Notes: a model not told the origin generated them from the letters alone. 64,000 nucleotides of DNA from Isoetes taiwanensis (GCA_021234155.1 JAJEKV010000010.1:5556871-5620870); one strand, 5' to 3'. Shown: positions 45,530-58,290, counted from the stretch's first letter. Program-made: numbers and translations.

Positions 45530-46510
45530 AAGGTTGGTGGCCTTATATCCTCCCTCCTGCCATTTTCGAGCTCCCCATACTAAGCCATTCGTTCGGCGGC
45601 TGGCGGCTGCCGCATTACCCTCTTACTTCCCTTCAATTTTTATTACCCTCTTTATTTACCCTTTTGCCTCCTCCTCTTCCATGTTGTACTCTCATTTCTC
45701 AATACTTTACCCACCTTTCATCCAGCCCATGTCCCCCCAGTTGTCTCTCTCTCTCCCCTCGTGTTGTGCTTTTCTCTCTTATTGGGTCCATATATTAATT
45801 TGGTCTCCGTTGGATGATAAAAATCAATTCTATACCTCCCCACAATTGCTCAGTCACATTACCTTTGCTTAGTCTCCATTCCGCCTTTAGCTATGCACCT
45901 CTCACCAGTCACCTTACCTTTGCTTAGTCTCCATTCCACCTTTAACTATGCACCTCTCACCATACCCTCTGCTTAGCCTCCACCCCTTTAACTCGTTACT
46001 TATGCACCTCTCACCTGTCAACTTCCTATCTAAATGCACTTCATCTGATCTCATCATGATTCTAACAATTTCTCAATTATACCTTCACTTTTGCTTTTTT
46101 GACATCTCTCTATGCTCATGGGCTAATCAATGATCTCACAATTACTCCTTAATCTAGGTTCCTCTCGGGTTACCCTGTGTGCTTATACCTTCCTACAAAT
46201 ACTTGATAACCTTATAATCTCCGCTTTGATGTATGTCTGCCTCTAAATGGTTAATTACTAGCAAGTCTGGTATTAGCGTAATAAAATTTGAGGGTTCATG
46301 ATTTTTTTACATGGTTCTAAATTGTGATATCTCCTAATTAATTGGTATATTTTAGCATATGGTTCATTTGAGCATTTATATTTTATTTTTCCTTTTTTTT
46401 AATCCAAATTTGCTTATTATCGGTATTTTGATTACAAAAGGGAAGAGTACAGAAGACCAAGATGCTCAATTATTGAATTTTGTTATCAGAGTACATTGAG
46501 GTCCTTCGCC
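45530..46510. other. pyrimidine-rich intergenic DNA with a ~52-bp tandem repeat
   Basis: CTTTGCTTAGTCTCCATTCC...TATGCACCTCTCACC is repeated two to three times at about 45865-46015. The plus ORF at 45534 is a low-complexity Ser/Pro product of this tract. Confidence 0.6.
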
Positions 46511-48101
46511 TAGTAGTTAGGAACACATGTGACAGCGCAGACAATTAGTTTGTTTTGATTGTCTTAATTTGCGCATTGCATTGTTTTCAATTTGTCGTAT
46601 GCGATTTCTAGTCACATTGTACATGTAACCCACTTCTTCAAGAGTCTTAGACCTGCCACCAGCCAGACCAAATCGATGCCGTATAATCTCTCGTTCCTGT
46701 GGTTTTAAAGTATGCGAAACTTTGTCCACATCTTCTTTTAGCCACAATGCACTGGTAACTTTCTCAGTACATTCAGAAGTCTCATCTGCAAGTATCTCCT
46801 GCAATGTTAAGGCTATCAGCATCTGTTTAATAGCAGTTGAATCAAGCAGAATACAAGCTTACCGTAAAGGTTGTAGTGCCATCACCAATAGATCTGTCAA
46901 GAGACCAAATTGGCTTTGACCAATTCATAAACTCAAGCCAACAAACTCTGCCAATTCTTGCTCTTCAGGAGCTCTCCCATGCTTCTCAAAAAAATCTATT
47001 TTGGCATTCCTTATACGCGATATTATCTCATAATGATGAACCTAAACGAAATTAAATGTGCAGCATTAGAGGAAAATAATTGATTGCACTCATAGTCAAG
47101 AAAATGAAACAAGGTGCTGCGCACGAGGGGTTGCCCTCTAGTGGCCCGAGAGTGTGTTTTCTTGTTTTCTATTTGGTTGTTCGTTCCTTAAGATTGAATT
47201 TGATTCTAATTTTTTTGTTTTTTCCATCTGATTTGTCTCTTTCAACCGCTTACCTTGATAAGGCATTGTAGCAGCCGCGACTCCTGGAAAGAACTTATTT
47301 TTAATCTGAATACTTTTCCTTGTTAATAGTCATGAATTCAAAAGCAAAGAACAGCTAAAGCATCAGCCTAAAGCATCAGCCTAGAAGTAGAGGGGTTTCT
47401 GTCAAATAAATATGCCTTTAAATGTTTTATTAATGACATATAAAGAAAAATTGAAATCTATCACATTAAAAAGAAATAAAAATCTAACATTGGCAGGCTA
47501 TTGTACAGAATTTAAACGTATTCTATGCAGTAAACAATACTAAAGATATGCCCCAGTACAAATAGTAGAAACAGATAGTGTACGTCTTATTATAGAAAAT
47601 GTTTGACCAAAGCCCTCCAATATGTGATATGCTGAAAGGACTTTTATTATTAGAAACAGACAGTCTAGTCCTTCTTATAGAAAATGTTACGATCAAAGCC
47701 CTCCAAACACGTGACGGGACTTCTCCATATTTTCACATTTGGCCTATATAGCAACCAAGGCGTTCCCCACAACAACATGTGAATAAAGACTAGTCTATGC
47801 CATACGAAGTGAAGCTTCCATGTCCTACTGCTCCTACAATGGCACGTGCCTTTATAACACTTAAAAAGATAGCATCATCGGGCTCTAAGCCTTGTTTTGC
47901 ATCTTCTCAAAATATTGCAGGGCCAACAAACCTTGTGGTTTTGGTAAATTGTTAAAAGCATCGCATGCCTCCTCAAGACTGCTAGCATCATGGCAAGACT
48001 AATATCTAAAAAGCATGTAAAAGAAGATGCAAGATTTTCAAGCTTGTTGTCGGCAAGGAAACATTGCTATTTACATTGTTTATACCCCTCTCCCCCTTTT
48101 C

Positions 48102-48105
<4 letters not shown>

Positions 48106-48139
<34 letters not shown>

Positions 48140-49858
48140 TAAGAAATTTTTGATTAATATGAAAATGGTACACAACCTTCTTGTGGGCTCCACAATAGGC
48201 CAGATAGGAAGTATACAATGCTCTTGGTCACCAGATAGACAGAATTGTCACGAGAAATACAAGCAGCCATCAAACTGAAAAACTGCTTTAAGATAATATC
48301 CATGTACTATGGTCACAGTCCTCAACCTCTTCTACGTCCCTGCAAGATGATATCCTCCTCATTGCAAAGAAGCACATATCTAACAGTTCAGAATACTACA
48401 GGAGAAAGCTGATAACAATTCCAATGAAAATTATCCTAAAGAAGCCTCCAGCAAGATGTTGCATCCAAAATCAGACCCAAAGACTGATATAGCCCTTCTC
48501 AGCCTGAACGATGATCAAGGTCAATTTCCAGACTCAACTGTAACCATTTGAAGCTCACGCCGAAAAATGCAAATAACTGGAGGGCACTGGCAAGCAATTA
48601 TCTTTCCATGCGTTAACTCGGCCAAGAATCCATCCTGCAGCAATGTACTAAAGAAGATCATGCCCTTGTTCCAAATTTGTACTGAGGGTCTTGATGCTCC
48701 ATCTTCCAATACCACAGAAGATCATGCTGGCCTGCCCAAAAAGGGTGGTCCGATTGCTCACTACATGCTCCTCCAACTACTAGCATAGGTCACAGCTGAA
48801 AATGCTCAACCATCTTAAAGATCTGCAACTCAAGTTCCCCCGGACCCTTGGAGCGCAGTTCAATAAGTCGGCAACGGTAAAGTACCCATGGTCTCCCGCC
48901 CAAGGATTCTTAATCTAACCCTTTTCGCCGTTCAAAGAGAGTCCAGTACTATGCCACCCCATGAATTCTGATTTTCCCCTGCTGGGAAAGGGGGAGGATG
49001 ATACTAAGCAACCAAGATTGAAGACACAGCTCAAAAAAGCCATAGCCAAACATAAAAATAGCCAAAAAAGGAATCCAATATCTACAATTCATAAGCTTGC
49101 TCTCAAACCCACCAGATCTGCAGCTCCTTAGGGAAAGGACAGCCCGTTTCATGTAGACAGAGGTTTTTTTCATTACCTGTAATTATGTATTTCCATAGGC
49201 TCCTCCAAGATGATCACAGTCCAGGTTCTTAATACCTTTTTCTGGCTCAGAAGACAACACTTAGAGAACCAACACAGAAGCTTTGGTGCATGAGAATCCA
49301 AGACTGCAGTGAGTGCAGGCAAATACCACAACGGCTGTGGCCTTCTTATTGCAGTGAGTGCAATGAAACAGGATCAACATACAAACCCATATCCTACTCA
49401 ATGAGGAGACGAAGTATCCAAAACTGAAAAACGCGCTTAAGTGAAGCTTCTGGACCTATAGCAGTAGCCAGCAAAAGAATGGGACACGAGGCAATACTTG
49501 AGCACGAAAATGGAGCTCAGAGATGCCTAGAGACTTGCAGCACAGACTATTTGCTATTGTTTAGCCTAAATGCACTTCGAAAATCTTGAGAAACGGCACA
49601 AGAATACTACTTACCAGTTAAGAATCTGATACATAGAAGGCAAAGCACTAAGAGCAGCGGCCCAGCCCCAGCACTGAACTCTGTTATAGCAGATTCTATA
49701 CTAACCTGAAGAAGGCCTTGCCACTATAGCCAAGCATCGAGAGCAAAGGCGGCAGCAGATGCTGCCCTTCCAGCTATGGATTCTTTCCTCCACGAGTCTG
49801 CAAGCAACGGGCGGCCGCCGCCGCCGCCCTAGGTAGCGGCTAGGGTTTCCATCTCGCA
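48106..49858 (-). mobile_element. LINE (L1-type) retrotransposon copy in the sigma-factor intron
   Basis: A poly(T) run (48106-48134) is the tail of a minus-strand element. A perfect 16-bp duplication, CCCTTTTCCAAATTTT, lies at 48094-48109 and 49859-49874. The 5' end is GC-rich, with METLAAT just inside and (GCC)n at 49813-49830, as in plant LINE leaders. The length of about 1.75 kb is far below a full LINE, and no endonuclease or reverse transcriptase motif was seen, so the copy has large internal loss. Confidence 0.82.
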
Positions 49859-49874
49859 CCCTTTTCCAAATTTT

Positions 49875-51900
49875 AGGTGTGGAGGCCCCCACTTTAATGC
49901 GGAGGTGAGTTTTGGGTACCCCTTCTTTTGGCATCCCTTCTCAACAATTTCGTTAGAGGGCGAGCCTGGTCCGCACCCCGCTTAAGGGCTGCGGGCGCTC
50001 ATTGTCCCACGTAAAGTTAGGGGGAGAACATTTCGCTACCACATGGCGCCTTCATCAGCCAAAGAGAGGAAGCATGGGAGGAGAGGAAGCCAGCCGCAGG
50101 GGCTTACTTGTTTTAATATGGCCCTAAAATATGGTGATACTATCTTTCTGGCTATGTTGTGTATTGGCCAGCATCTACAACTATGTTGTGTAATGATTTT
50201 AAGAATCTGCCATGTAGGAATCTGGTCTCACGGGGAGCAATGATTGCTGAATGGATATATCCAAGTTTGAGCTTGTTATGGCATCCTTTGAAGACATGCA
50301 AGCAAAAGATATGACTTTCAGCACTATCCTTTGAAGCTGGATGATGTGACTTTCACCACTATCCTTTCTGCCTGCAGCCATGTAACTGTCATAATATTGT
50401 TCTACTATCTTAGCAACTTGAACATTTGTGCATGAAAAAGGAAAAGAAAAAAATGAGAGGAAATCCTTTTCTTGAATCGTTATTGACTATAGTAATAAAG
50501 ACAAGTTTAAATCTTTGAACAAAGAGATGCGTAAAAAAAGAATCAAATCAATTGTAGAAATGCACGTAATTTTTAAAGCTTTAATGCGAGGTGCTAAACT
50601 CCATGCTTCAAGTTATAGTATGAAAAAGAATTCTAATTGCTCAAGTCATCAATATAAAATTAATCAACCATCTCAAAGACCCTTGAAAAATGCTGGGGCC
50701 TGCGAAGGTTATAATGAGATTAGCCAAGCCTCCATAAAAAATGCATTCACTTAGTCATAAAATGCTCCCTACCCATGGAAGCCTTTCATGGAGTCTGCTC
50801 CTGAATTGTTGAAGACACTGTAACCTCCAGGGTACTCTTCAATAAGAAGTAACATCATAGACCTACGCAAGCATCACGAGTTTAATAAGAAACACAGGCC
50901 AGTGCCTCCCTAGAACCTTTCACAAATTCTAATCAAGTTGCAGGAAAAGTTTATGTCTAGTGCATCTGTACATAAGTTGCAGCATTCACAAGTCGTAGAT
51001 GGTGGAATGGTATTGGTTGGTCTCAAAACTGGCCACTATCTGACATCAACAGTCAACTGAGACGAAGTAATCAGAAAGTGACAAGGTAACCCATGAGCTG
51101 AAACGAATTAAGGAGCTGCCTGTTTGAACTTTTCCTCATTGATTGACATTGTTGTTTACCAGTTATAAAGACCAATAATTCATTGCTCTACAAGAGCTCC
51201 ACAGTTAACTGGAAACAAAGACGCAAGAAAACACGCTTACCTTATTGTTCACTATAATCCAACAGTCAAACTGTATTATGACTCTTTACTTCAGCTTCTG
51301 TGTAGACCTTCGATGCCTGCAAGTTGGAGTTAAAACTTGGTTCTATGCCAATCCATACACAGCCAGAAGAGCTTATGCAAACTACAAAGACTGAGATGCC
51401 ATGTAGAACTGTGCAAAGAGAAATATAACATTTGAATGTATCGAAAAGTCTAGTGGCTAAACTTAACATACAAACATACAATTGATGCATCCGGTCACGA
51501 GAAAACAAGACAAGCATAAAGTTATTACAAGAAGTTTTTGCTCTACATAGGGTCCTTCGACCTTGTCCGCACAATGCAACAAATGCAAAGCTTATTAGTA
51601 TGCTCTCACAGCGAACTAGCAAGATTACACCAAAAGACTACTGGAAGGATATGCTTGTTGAATGTAGATGGTTTCTTCGGCATAGTAGTAGTAAAAAACG
51701 CATTATTATCTCTTCAAAACGGATACATGAGCAAATGTCAGAGGATGTCTACAATGTGAACCATACATATCTGTTAGTAAAGCTTCTAGGCCAGTGCAGT
51801 TTCTATAGGCTTGAAAACAGTTCAATCTCTTTAAAGGACTACATATCATTGGCGTGCAATATAAAAAAGATTTAAGCAACACGGAAAATACACCTTTTGC
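49875..51900. other. sigma-factor intron, no recognised gene
   Basis: Only short frames. The 49.9-50.1 kb part is GC-rich like the LINE leader and may be an older related insertion. Confidence 0.4.
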
Positions 51901-51959
51901 TATCATCACTAACAATATAACTTTTACGGGTTCAACCTCTTCAACCTTTCAAAACCAAA

Positions 51960-53760
51960 GGCTGGAAGTCCCTCTTAGGATAAATTAACACAACCTAAAT
52001 TGCATCCAATGTTCAGGAGTTCTTGGATAAGATAAAGTACGTCCACATCCACGCCTTTGCACATTGTTTTGACCCCGTTGATTTCTTCGATCCTATAAAC
52101 ATGTTAGAAGAGTGAATTAAAGTGCATGTATAACTTTCAAACGCGTCAATAAAGACACATTATTTGCTTAAACAGAGCATTTCGCTCTCTTATCTGCAGC
52201 AGTTTTAAAGAAGAGCGGTTTAACGATTATGGCTTTTATTCCTTTCCTTGTTCTATGTCCTTTGCTTTGCCTCCTATGAATGATGGAGCAAAGGAAGATC
52301 GAGTGGTATTGCCACCTCTAGCACGCTCCCAAGGCTTGGGAAGTCTGAGAACAACTATGGCGGCATTGTTTTGCTATTTCTCTTTGAATTTTCTTCTTAG
52401 ATATCATTGGGGACATTGCTTTAGAATCGTCAGCGAAGTATCCATGGAAATATTTAAACTAATCGTTGGCCTTGTCTTGCTCATATATTTGACAAGCGCC
52501 AAGATCCATACAAGCACGCCTTTGATCATCGTAATGGCTCTCACGAGAAGCCACATTGTTCTTGCTAGAGACAGAGCAACTACTTTCACCTAATAACTTT
52601 ATGGAAGCAAGGTTGTGCGGATCCCCATCGTGATCGGTATATGAATCAGTACTTCTTATAGATGCACGTGGGGAATTGGCACTAATCGTTTCTCTCTCCT
52701 AAACAATTCCCTCGATTCCCTTTGGTTGTTCACCAAACTTTCGGACAAATTCTACTTCCAATCAAGACAAATTCAAATGAAGCGAAAAAATGGTGATGCT
52801 ACTCTTTATAGCTTGGTTCTCTCGAAAGTGACTTGTGGCCCGATATGCTATTGAAGTATTCATGCAACATGCAAATCAAATGCAAGGAACAAGCTTGAAA
52901 GGAAATCTATAACGATATATTTATCCGAAAGTTAGGTCGGGCAACAATTAATTAGGAGAGGTTGAGCTCAATTCGATTGGTTTGACCAATTTGAAACTAA
53001 GTAGCTCTATGATAATTAGGCAGAATTAAGAAAACAAAAGATAAGGAAATGGCATCACGCTTTACGAATATCTTTCTTTCATTCCTCAGCCAATACAATC
53101 ATATCTTGATTAGCGGTAATAAATGGCTTTATAAACCATGATCATTTAATTGTCACAATGATTTGGCAATTATGCCAAACGAATCTTGTAAACAATGTGT
53201 TGATGTATTATATCACCTTCATCAAATAATTCTAACGTAGGAAATAAAGTTTAAAACCTCTTGTCCAAAGGAACAAAGTTGGGCCATGGTATTGTCTGCG
53301 CTCTCGGGGATTAAATCTAGAAATCTAAAACCATCACATGTTACAGTTCTTTGGCCGAATTTATAATTCTTGGTACCTTTTAAGTGTATATTGGTGCACA
53401 ACAACACACTCAATTGTTCAAAGAGCATAAATATTTAGCTCGCAATCAAGTGGGCATTTTTAAGCAGTTGCATAAGACAATCAATATACAAAGCAAACTG
53501 AGAATAAAACCTGCTGAAGATAATCGGGATCTGGAGGGCGCAAAAAATCCCTAGCAAACCATTGCTCCATCCTCGCCACCGCTCCAGATTGAAAGTGGAT
53601 GTTGTTGAGCAAGGAGAGCAGTGACTTTGTGAGATGCTGGATCCAAAGTCCACAATGCTTGCATTGATATGCATCTCATCCTTGCTTTGTTGCCTGATTT
53701 GACTGTTGGCAGCTAAGGGAGCCACCAATGCTTACTTAGTAGCGCCCATCGAAAGACAGA
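51960..53760 (-). pseudogene. possible exons of an unidentified gene in the sigma-factor intron
   Basis: Open stretches on the minus strand with protein-like composition: RSTDSYTDHDGDPHNLASIK and SSCSVSSKNNVASRE (52660-52550), QRTVTCDGFRFLDLIPESAD (53350-53290), ARMEQWFARDFLRPPDPDYL followed by QQ|GT (53570-53510), and MCKGVDVDVLYLIQELLNIG near a stop (52065-52000). They may belong to one captured gene. I cannot name it. Confidence 0.35.
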
Positions 53761-53889
53761 GTGGACATATGGCCAAGGCAAAATCCGGAGTAAGCAAATT
53801 TGATAAGCAACATTGCAGACCTAAATGCCCAAAAATATTCATATGTTTATAACTAAACATCGTCACAATGAAGAAGTTGCATATGTGCA

Positions 53890-54660
53890 TCATGGCATAG
53901 ATTTTTTGTCTGCAAGGTATTTATAACCGATGATTTGCTAACATTTGGGTAGCCAATGAATCCAACCTGTTTATCGCTTTTCAGCCTTGCAAACTGCCTT
54001 AAAAATCAGAGAAAAGAACCCTGGAGAAGATAAGAAGATAAGATGAGACCAAATGATGCAACCCAAAGAGGCATTGCTAGTAGTGACAATATTACCTTGC
54101 CAAAACGGATCATAACACTAGTATGAAATGCAAGTGTCGGATATTCCCATGAAAGAACATGGAGCCAGCCGTTAGTCGCCCATGATGGCACCAGGTCACA
54201 CTACACAAATGAACGTAAACAAAATGAGGGTTTCATTTTAAGACAGAACTATTTGAGATCAACCTTACCTTGTACGATAAGAATATAAGATGCTTGTGTT
54301 TGCAATTTTCGTGTAAATGCTTTTCAAAGCGGAAGCATCGAGTACCTTGAGGGTCGCGCGCATCTAACACCTACATAGTTCCAACTTGCATTACGCCATG
54401 CATAACCAAAACATAGCATGCCAGGATTAAATTTAGATGAAAGTGAAAGTTCTAGATTGTTTGCATAGTAAAGCTAAGAGAACAACTTCAAACGAACCTG
54501 ATTATAAAGCTCTCCCCATACTCTCTTTCTTTGGCCTTTGTCAAACATGGTATGCCTCACTGAGTCTTGTAAACCTTCATCATTTCCTAGTTGCTCTCCC
54601 CGTTGATTAAAGCTTCCTGAATGCACATCATCAAACTGATCAGGGAACCATGGAATATGC
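53890..54660 (-). pseudogene. NOG2/NUG2-type circularly permuted GTPase fragment
   Basis: NOG2 GTPases act in nuclear pre-60S ribosome assembly. Exons: 54660-54498 (FDKGQRKRVWGELYNQV), 54370-54269 (VLDARDPQGTRCFRFEKHLH, CKHKHLIFLSYK), 54200-54096 ([35 protein letters not shown]) and about 53995-53890 ([20 protein letters not shown], then [14 protein letters not shown]). The permuted order G4-G5-G1 is as expected. However, the G4 NKxD motif reads YK|CD and the G1 P-loop GYPNVGKS reads GYPNVSKS. Both changes should abolish GTP binding. The downstream G2/G3 region is missing. The fragment lies in the 8.3-kb intron of the sigma-factor pseudogene, on the same strand. Confidence 0.8.
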
Positions 54661-56182
54661 TAATTTTCAAAATCAAAGTTCACCGTAGCTTACAAATTCT
54701 CACAATAACAATAAGAAACCTCCATGCTTTTTGCCAGCTACAGTCTTAAGAAGACAAAAACGTAATATAGAGAAAAAAAGATCAGAATGAACATTAAGAA
54801 TTGTACCATTGATTGCATTCATAGCATCTATGTTACATATCGGAAGCAAAGATGTCAGAATGCATGTACTATGAACATTTTTAAATTCAAGTAATATTCA
54901 TATCACAGGTAGGTTGGACGGTACCTATCACCGTCGGCATGGCCACGAACTCAAATACTATTGAAAAGAGTTTTCATAAAATACTCTATCAAATGATAAG
55001 GAGAGTTGGCCCTCTTTCTCATCCTGAGATGCACACGAGACAAAAATTAGAGAACCCTATGACTGGAAGGGCCCTTCCCGCTATTCTCTGCAGTATCACT
55101 TCTATAACCTCGGGAACCATGGCCGGTTAGGCGGTTTGAACAGCATCGACAAGAAACAGGGGTGACCGCCAATTTACTTGTGACAGCCAGTTTTTAGCAG
55201 TTTTCGGCATATTCTGGGCATATCCTAGCATATACTCAGAATATACCAAAACCCCACATGAACAAGGGTTTGCCCCCCCTAGGGGCAACCCAAAAATATG
55301 CACAAGGGCCTGATAGACAACGTACAGGTAGACGTATGCTTTTTGCCTTCAGCGCCATTGCCCTGCTTATTGCTTGTTTTATCCACCAGTACGCATATGT
55401 TGAGAGCTTAAATCCCTTGGTAGAATCAAATTTCTCTACTCCTCTGATCAAAGCTATGCTCCCTTCCTGCAGCACTAAAATGTATATCACACATTCTTTG
55501 TATATCTTATGCTGAAACAGTGCCTCTAAGGAAATTAAAATGAAATGAAGCAGGCAACAAAAATAAAAGTAGAGTGTCCCCTTTAACTGCATAGGTAGAA
55601 ACAATCATATGCTTATCGATGTCCTTCCGTGGACCATATCAGACAAAGCAAAGCGTGATTTCTAAAATTAAAGCATTCTACGCCATAGAAACTAACATGA
55701 TGCAAATGATAGTATTGGTGTCATAATCTTTTATCAATCAAAAAGCTTTTTAGATAAACAAGTTTGATTAAGAAACGAAGAGGAAAGCCAACTTGAAGAA
55801 GATCTTGATTTAAAAACCCATTTCCTTGAAACTTCTTAGCAATGGTTGCAACTAAACCAAGGTTACAACTAACCATCTTGTCCTTACATTTCTTCCCCCG
55901 CCCATAATTTTCTGGCCGAAGAACGGTTAAGCTCAATGGTCCCTGCAACTCTTGCCCATTTTATCAATGAATTCAACCTTCATTCTCTCCAATTTAAGGA
56001 GATCCTGCATTGACAAATAACATGATGCAATGCAAACATGCGCAGAGCCAACTAATGCAAACATGCGTAGAGCCAACTAATGCACGGAATAGGGATAAGC
56101 GCTAAATCCGCTGGGCTTCCAACACTAGCACCAATTACTCCAGCTGTCAGACCACAAATTTCCTTCTGGTACAAAGGCAGTG

Positions 56183-56586
56183 GTTTGCCATCATTCTTCT
56201 GCATGGCCTTAGTTTGTCAAGAGCACGCAAGGAGTTCCACGCTTTTTTGTTACTCCAAAAACATTTCTAACTTGCCAAATGCTCGGCTATACATTAAAAG
56301 CAATTTTATCCATCGCCTATGAGCGGACTTGATATATTTGTGCAAAGTGTTTCGCTTTTAAATTCCTTAGAAAGTAAGGCGTTGGTTTGCCATCATTTGT
56401 CAGCAGATGGCCTTAGTTTGTCCAAGAGCCCGCAAGGAGTTCCACATGATTTTTGTTATACTCCAAAAACATTTCTAATCGCCAAATGCTCGGCTATACA
56501 TTAAAAGTAACTTTTATCCGCCGCCTATGAGCGAGACTTGATATATTTGTGCAAAGTGTTTACGCTTTAAATTCCTTAGAAAGCTA
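56183..56586. repeat. two-copy tandem duplication (~200 bp)
   Basis: GGTTTGCCATCATT ... TAAATTCCTTAGAAAG is repeated (56183-56377 and 56383-56585) with scattered indels. Confidence 0.85.
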
Positions 56587-57179
56587 ATTATTCAAAACGC
56601 TAGATGCCTCATGAAAATTGAGTCCATGCTTTAAGTATGTCAATAAAAATCAATATTAATAATGTTACCTAAATGATCCAAGTCTCATGAATCATGTATG
56701 TTGCTTGCCTCAGCAGACCAGCAGACAAACCCTAAAACAATTGAAATAGCATAAACAATATTGACTATAAGAATGATTTGCAATGCCCATGATATTTACA
56801 GCCAAAATAAGAACCCAAAAAAACATTCTTTATTCAATCCACTTAGTGAGCCATACAAAAGGGTGCTTTCTCCCATCTGCAGAAAGCTTTGGTTCAAATA
56901 TCCTGCTCTAGTGAGAAAGCTAATACCATACAAACAAGTTTATTTTTACAACACAGTTATAAATCTGCTATATTACTTAGCTACCTTATTGGTCTTAGAA
57001 GCAATACATAAAAATATAAATGAGCAAACCTGTTTGGAAGCTCATCTATCACAGCATTTTGTTTTGAACGTCACCTGGATGCTCTTGACACTTTTTGCCA
57101 ATTCACTGGCATGCGAGTTAACTTGGCCAAAACTAGGGTGCTGCCAATGTCGTCATCCACTAATAGAATTTAAGAGGGT

Positions 57180-57430
57180 TTGATACGCTCTAATAGTAAC
57201 GCTTTAAAACTTTGAAACGCAAAGTTAGTTGTAGCGCGCAACAAAGAACAAAATTCATTTCTTGAAATGCGTTACAATCAAATATCGTTTCAACATCAAA
57301 ATGCGTTTCAAAGTAGAAGTTTGAAATGCGTTACAAGTCCTCTGAAATGCGTTACAAAATAAATGCATTACAACTTTGAAACGTGTTTCAAGTTAGATGT
57401 TGAAATGCGTTACAACTGACCCTTACGTTA
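57180..57430. repeat. subterminal repeat cluster GAAATGCGTTACAA
   Basis: Copies in both exact and degenerate forms spaced about 20-40 bp. The same word with one change (GAAACGCGTT/GAAACGTGTTTC) appears in both orientations. Confidence 0.8.
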
Positions 57431-57544
57431 CAAAGCTAACGTTCTAAAAATATTTGAATTATTCTATTTCTTCGTTTCTCAGCATCAGCGCCGCCTTCCT
57501 CTGTTGAATCCGCGATTTCTTTCTTCTTTGAATAAGCTCCAACA

Positions 57545-58170
57545 TGCAAAGCGATCCCCCTGGCTGGGTTATCTGCCTCTACGAGGAAGAGAAGGGCTCG
57601 TGAGCTACGTAAACAAGGAATAGAACAACCAATTCTTCCAAGTGAGAGTTATGTGGACCAATTCTCACCTTGTTGGTGTAGAGATTGTTGCGGTCGACAT
57701 GATCGAATACCAATGATTATAGCAGATCATCTACAAAAAGTTGGTCCATCTTGGTGTGCTCCAGAGAGTTTTTGCAAGAAGCATAACCTGCCTTATCATT
57801 CCACATTTAGACAGGTTAGTATATAGTTAAGTTTATTTGCTTTCATATTTTTATTCCCTTTAAGTTCTATGTAATGGTGTTTGATATAACACATCACATC
57901 GCAGAGTGTAACTCAATTATGTTACATTAGTTTTTCAAAAGGAGTTTGGAGAAATATCCCTGAGGAAGATGATGAGGTGGACGCAGCACAATGTCAGTCT
58001 AGATGTCGTACTCGCATGCATACATTGTGTGCCTCTATGATGGGGGGAAGTACGAATTCATCCTTAGCTTGTTCTGTGCCTAATTTATCTATGCCTTTAG
58101 ATGTTGAAAAGATGCTAAAGCAAGTTGATCCCCCCTTCCCCCCACCCCCAACTCCCATTCCTCCCAAGTC
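57545..58170 (+). pseudogene. CACTA transposase-associated N-terminal fragment
   Basis: Exon about 57566-57814 reads LSASTRKRRARELRKQG, then FSPCWCRDCCGRHDRIPMII and ADHLQKVGPSWCAPESFCKK before CAG|GTTAGT. The C-x-C-x2-C...HL pattern resembles the transposase-associated domain found at the N-terminus of plant CACTA proteins. A second exon begins after TCGCAG at 57905 (VWRNIPEEDDEVDAAQCQSR) and runs into a proline-rich tract. There is no catalytic part. Confidence 0.45.
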
Positions 58171-58290
58171 GTATTTAATTAAAGTGGGACTCATTCCATT
58201 CCCATTTTTTTTCGGAACCTTGTTAATTTACACAAAAAGAAGCACCCCGACCCAAAAACTGGCCATAATTGGAATTTTTGTCTATTAGTG

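Larger units (their letters stand above)
46517..56004 (-). pseudogene. plastid RNA polymerase sigma-70-type factor, four recognisable exons
   Basis: Sigma factors direct the plastid-encoded polymerase to promoters. Exons, read from high to low: 56004-55792 (LLKLERMKVEFIDKM; KCKDKMVSCNLGLVATIAKK, region 2.1), 55466-55326 ([20 protein letters not shown] then [16 protein letters not shown], regions 2.2-2.4), 47041-46863 (EIISRIRNAKIDFFEKHGRA, region 3), and 46798-46517 (LKPQEREIIRHRFGLAGG; TLEEVG...VTRNRIRQIE, region 4 helix-turn-helix). Joins Q|E, P|V and T|E fit the family. Frameshifts lie near 55940 (after DKMG) and 46945 (after FVGLSL). The intron between 55325 and 47042 is 8.3 kb and contains inserted elements. 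The N-terminal and transit-peptide exons were not found. Confidence 0.8.
57158..58290 (+). mobile_element. small CACTA-like element with GAAATGCGTTACAA repeats
   Basis: The left end CACTAATAGAATTT and the right end in reverse, CACTAATAGACAAA, share the first ten bases. Just inside the left end (57180-57430) lie at least six copies of TGAAATGCGTTACAA or TTTGAAACGC, as in CACTA subterminal regions. A gene start with a Transposase-associated-like zinc motif follows. Flanking trinucleotides (ATC, TGC) do not match, so the right border is provisional and a larger or recombined element is possible. Confidence 0.55.

Noticed and set aside
45534-45872. 112-codon plus-strand ORF
   Set aside because: Lies in a pyrimidine-rich tract; Ser/Pro/Leu/Phe-rich by composition, no start context and no similarity that I can see.
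49930-50040. Possible Au-type SINE (GAGGGCGAGCCTGGT...)
   Set aside because: The start resembles an Au SINE head, but the A/B box continuation and the tail could not be followed.
56761-57183. 140-codon plus-strand ORF
   Set aside because: Hydrophobic and irregular, without TATA, splice signals or family match; it overlaps the left border of the CACTA-like element.
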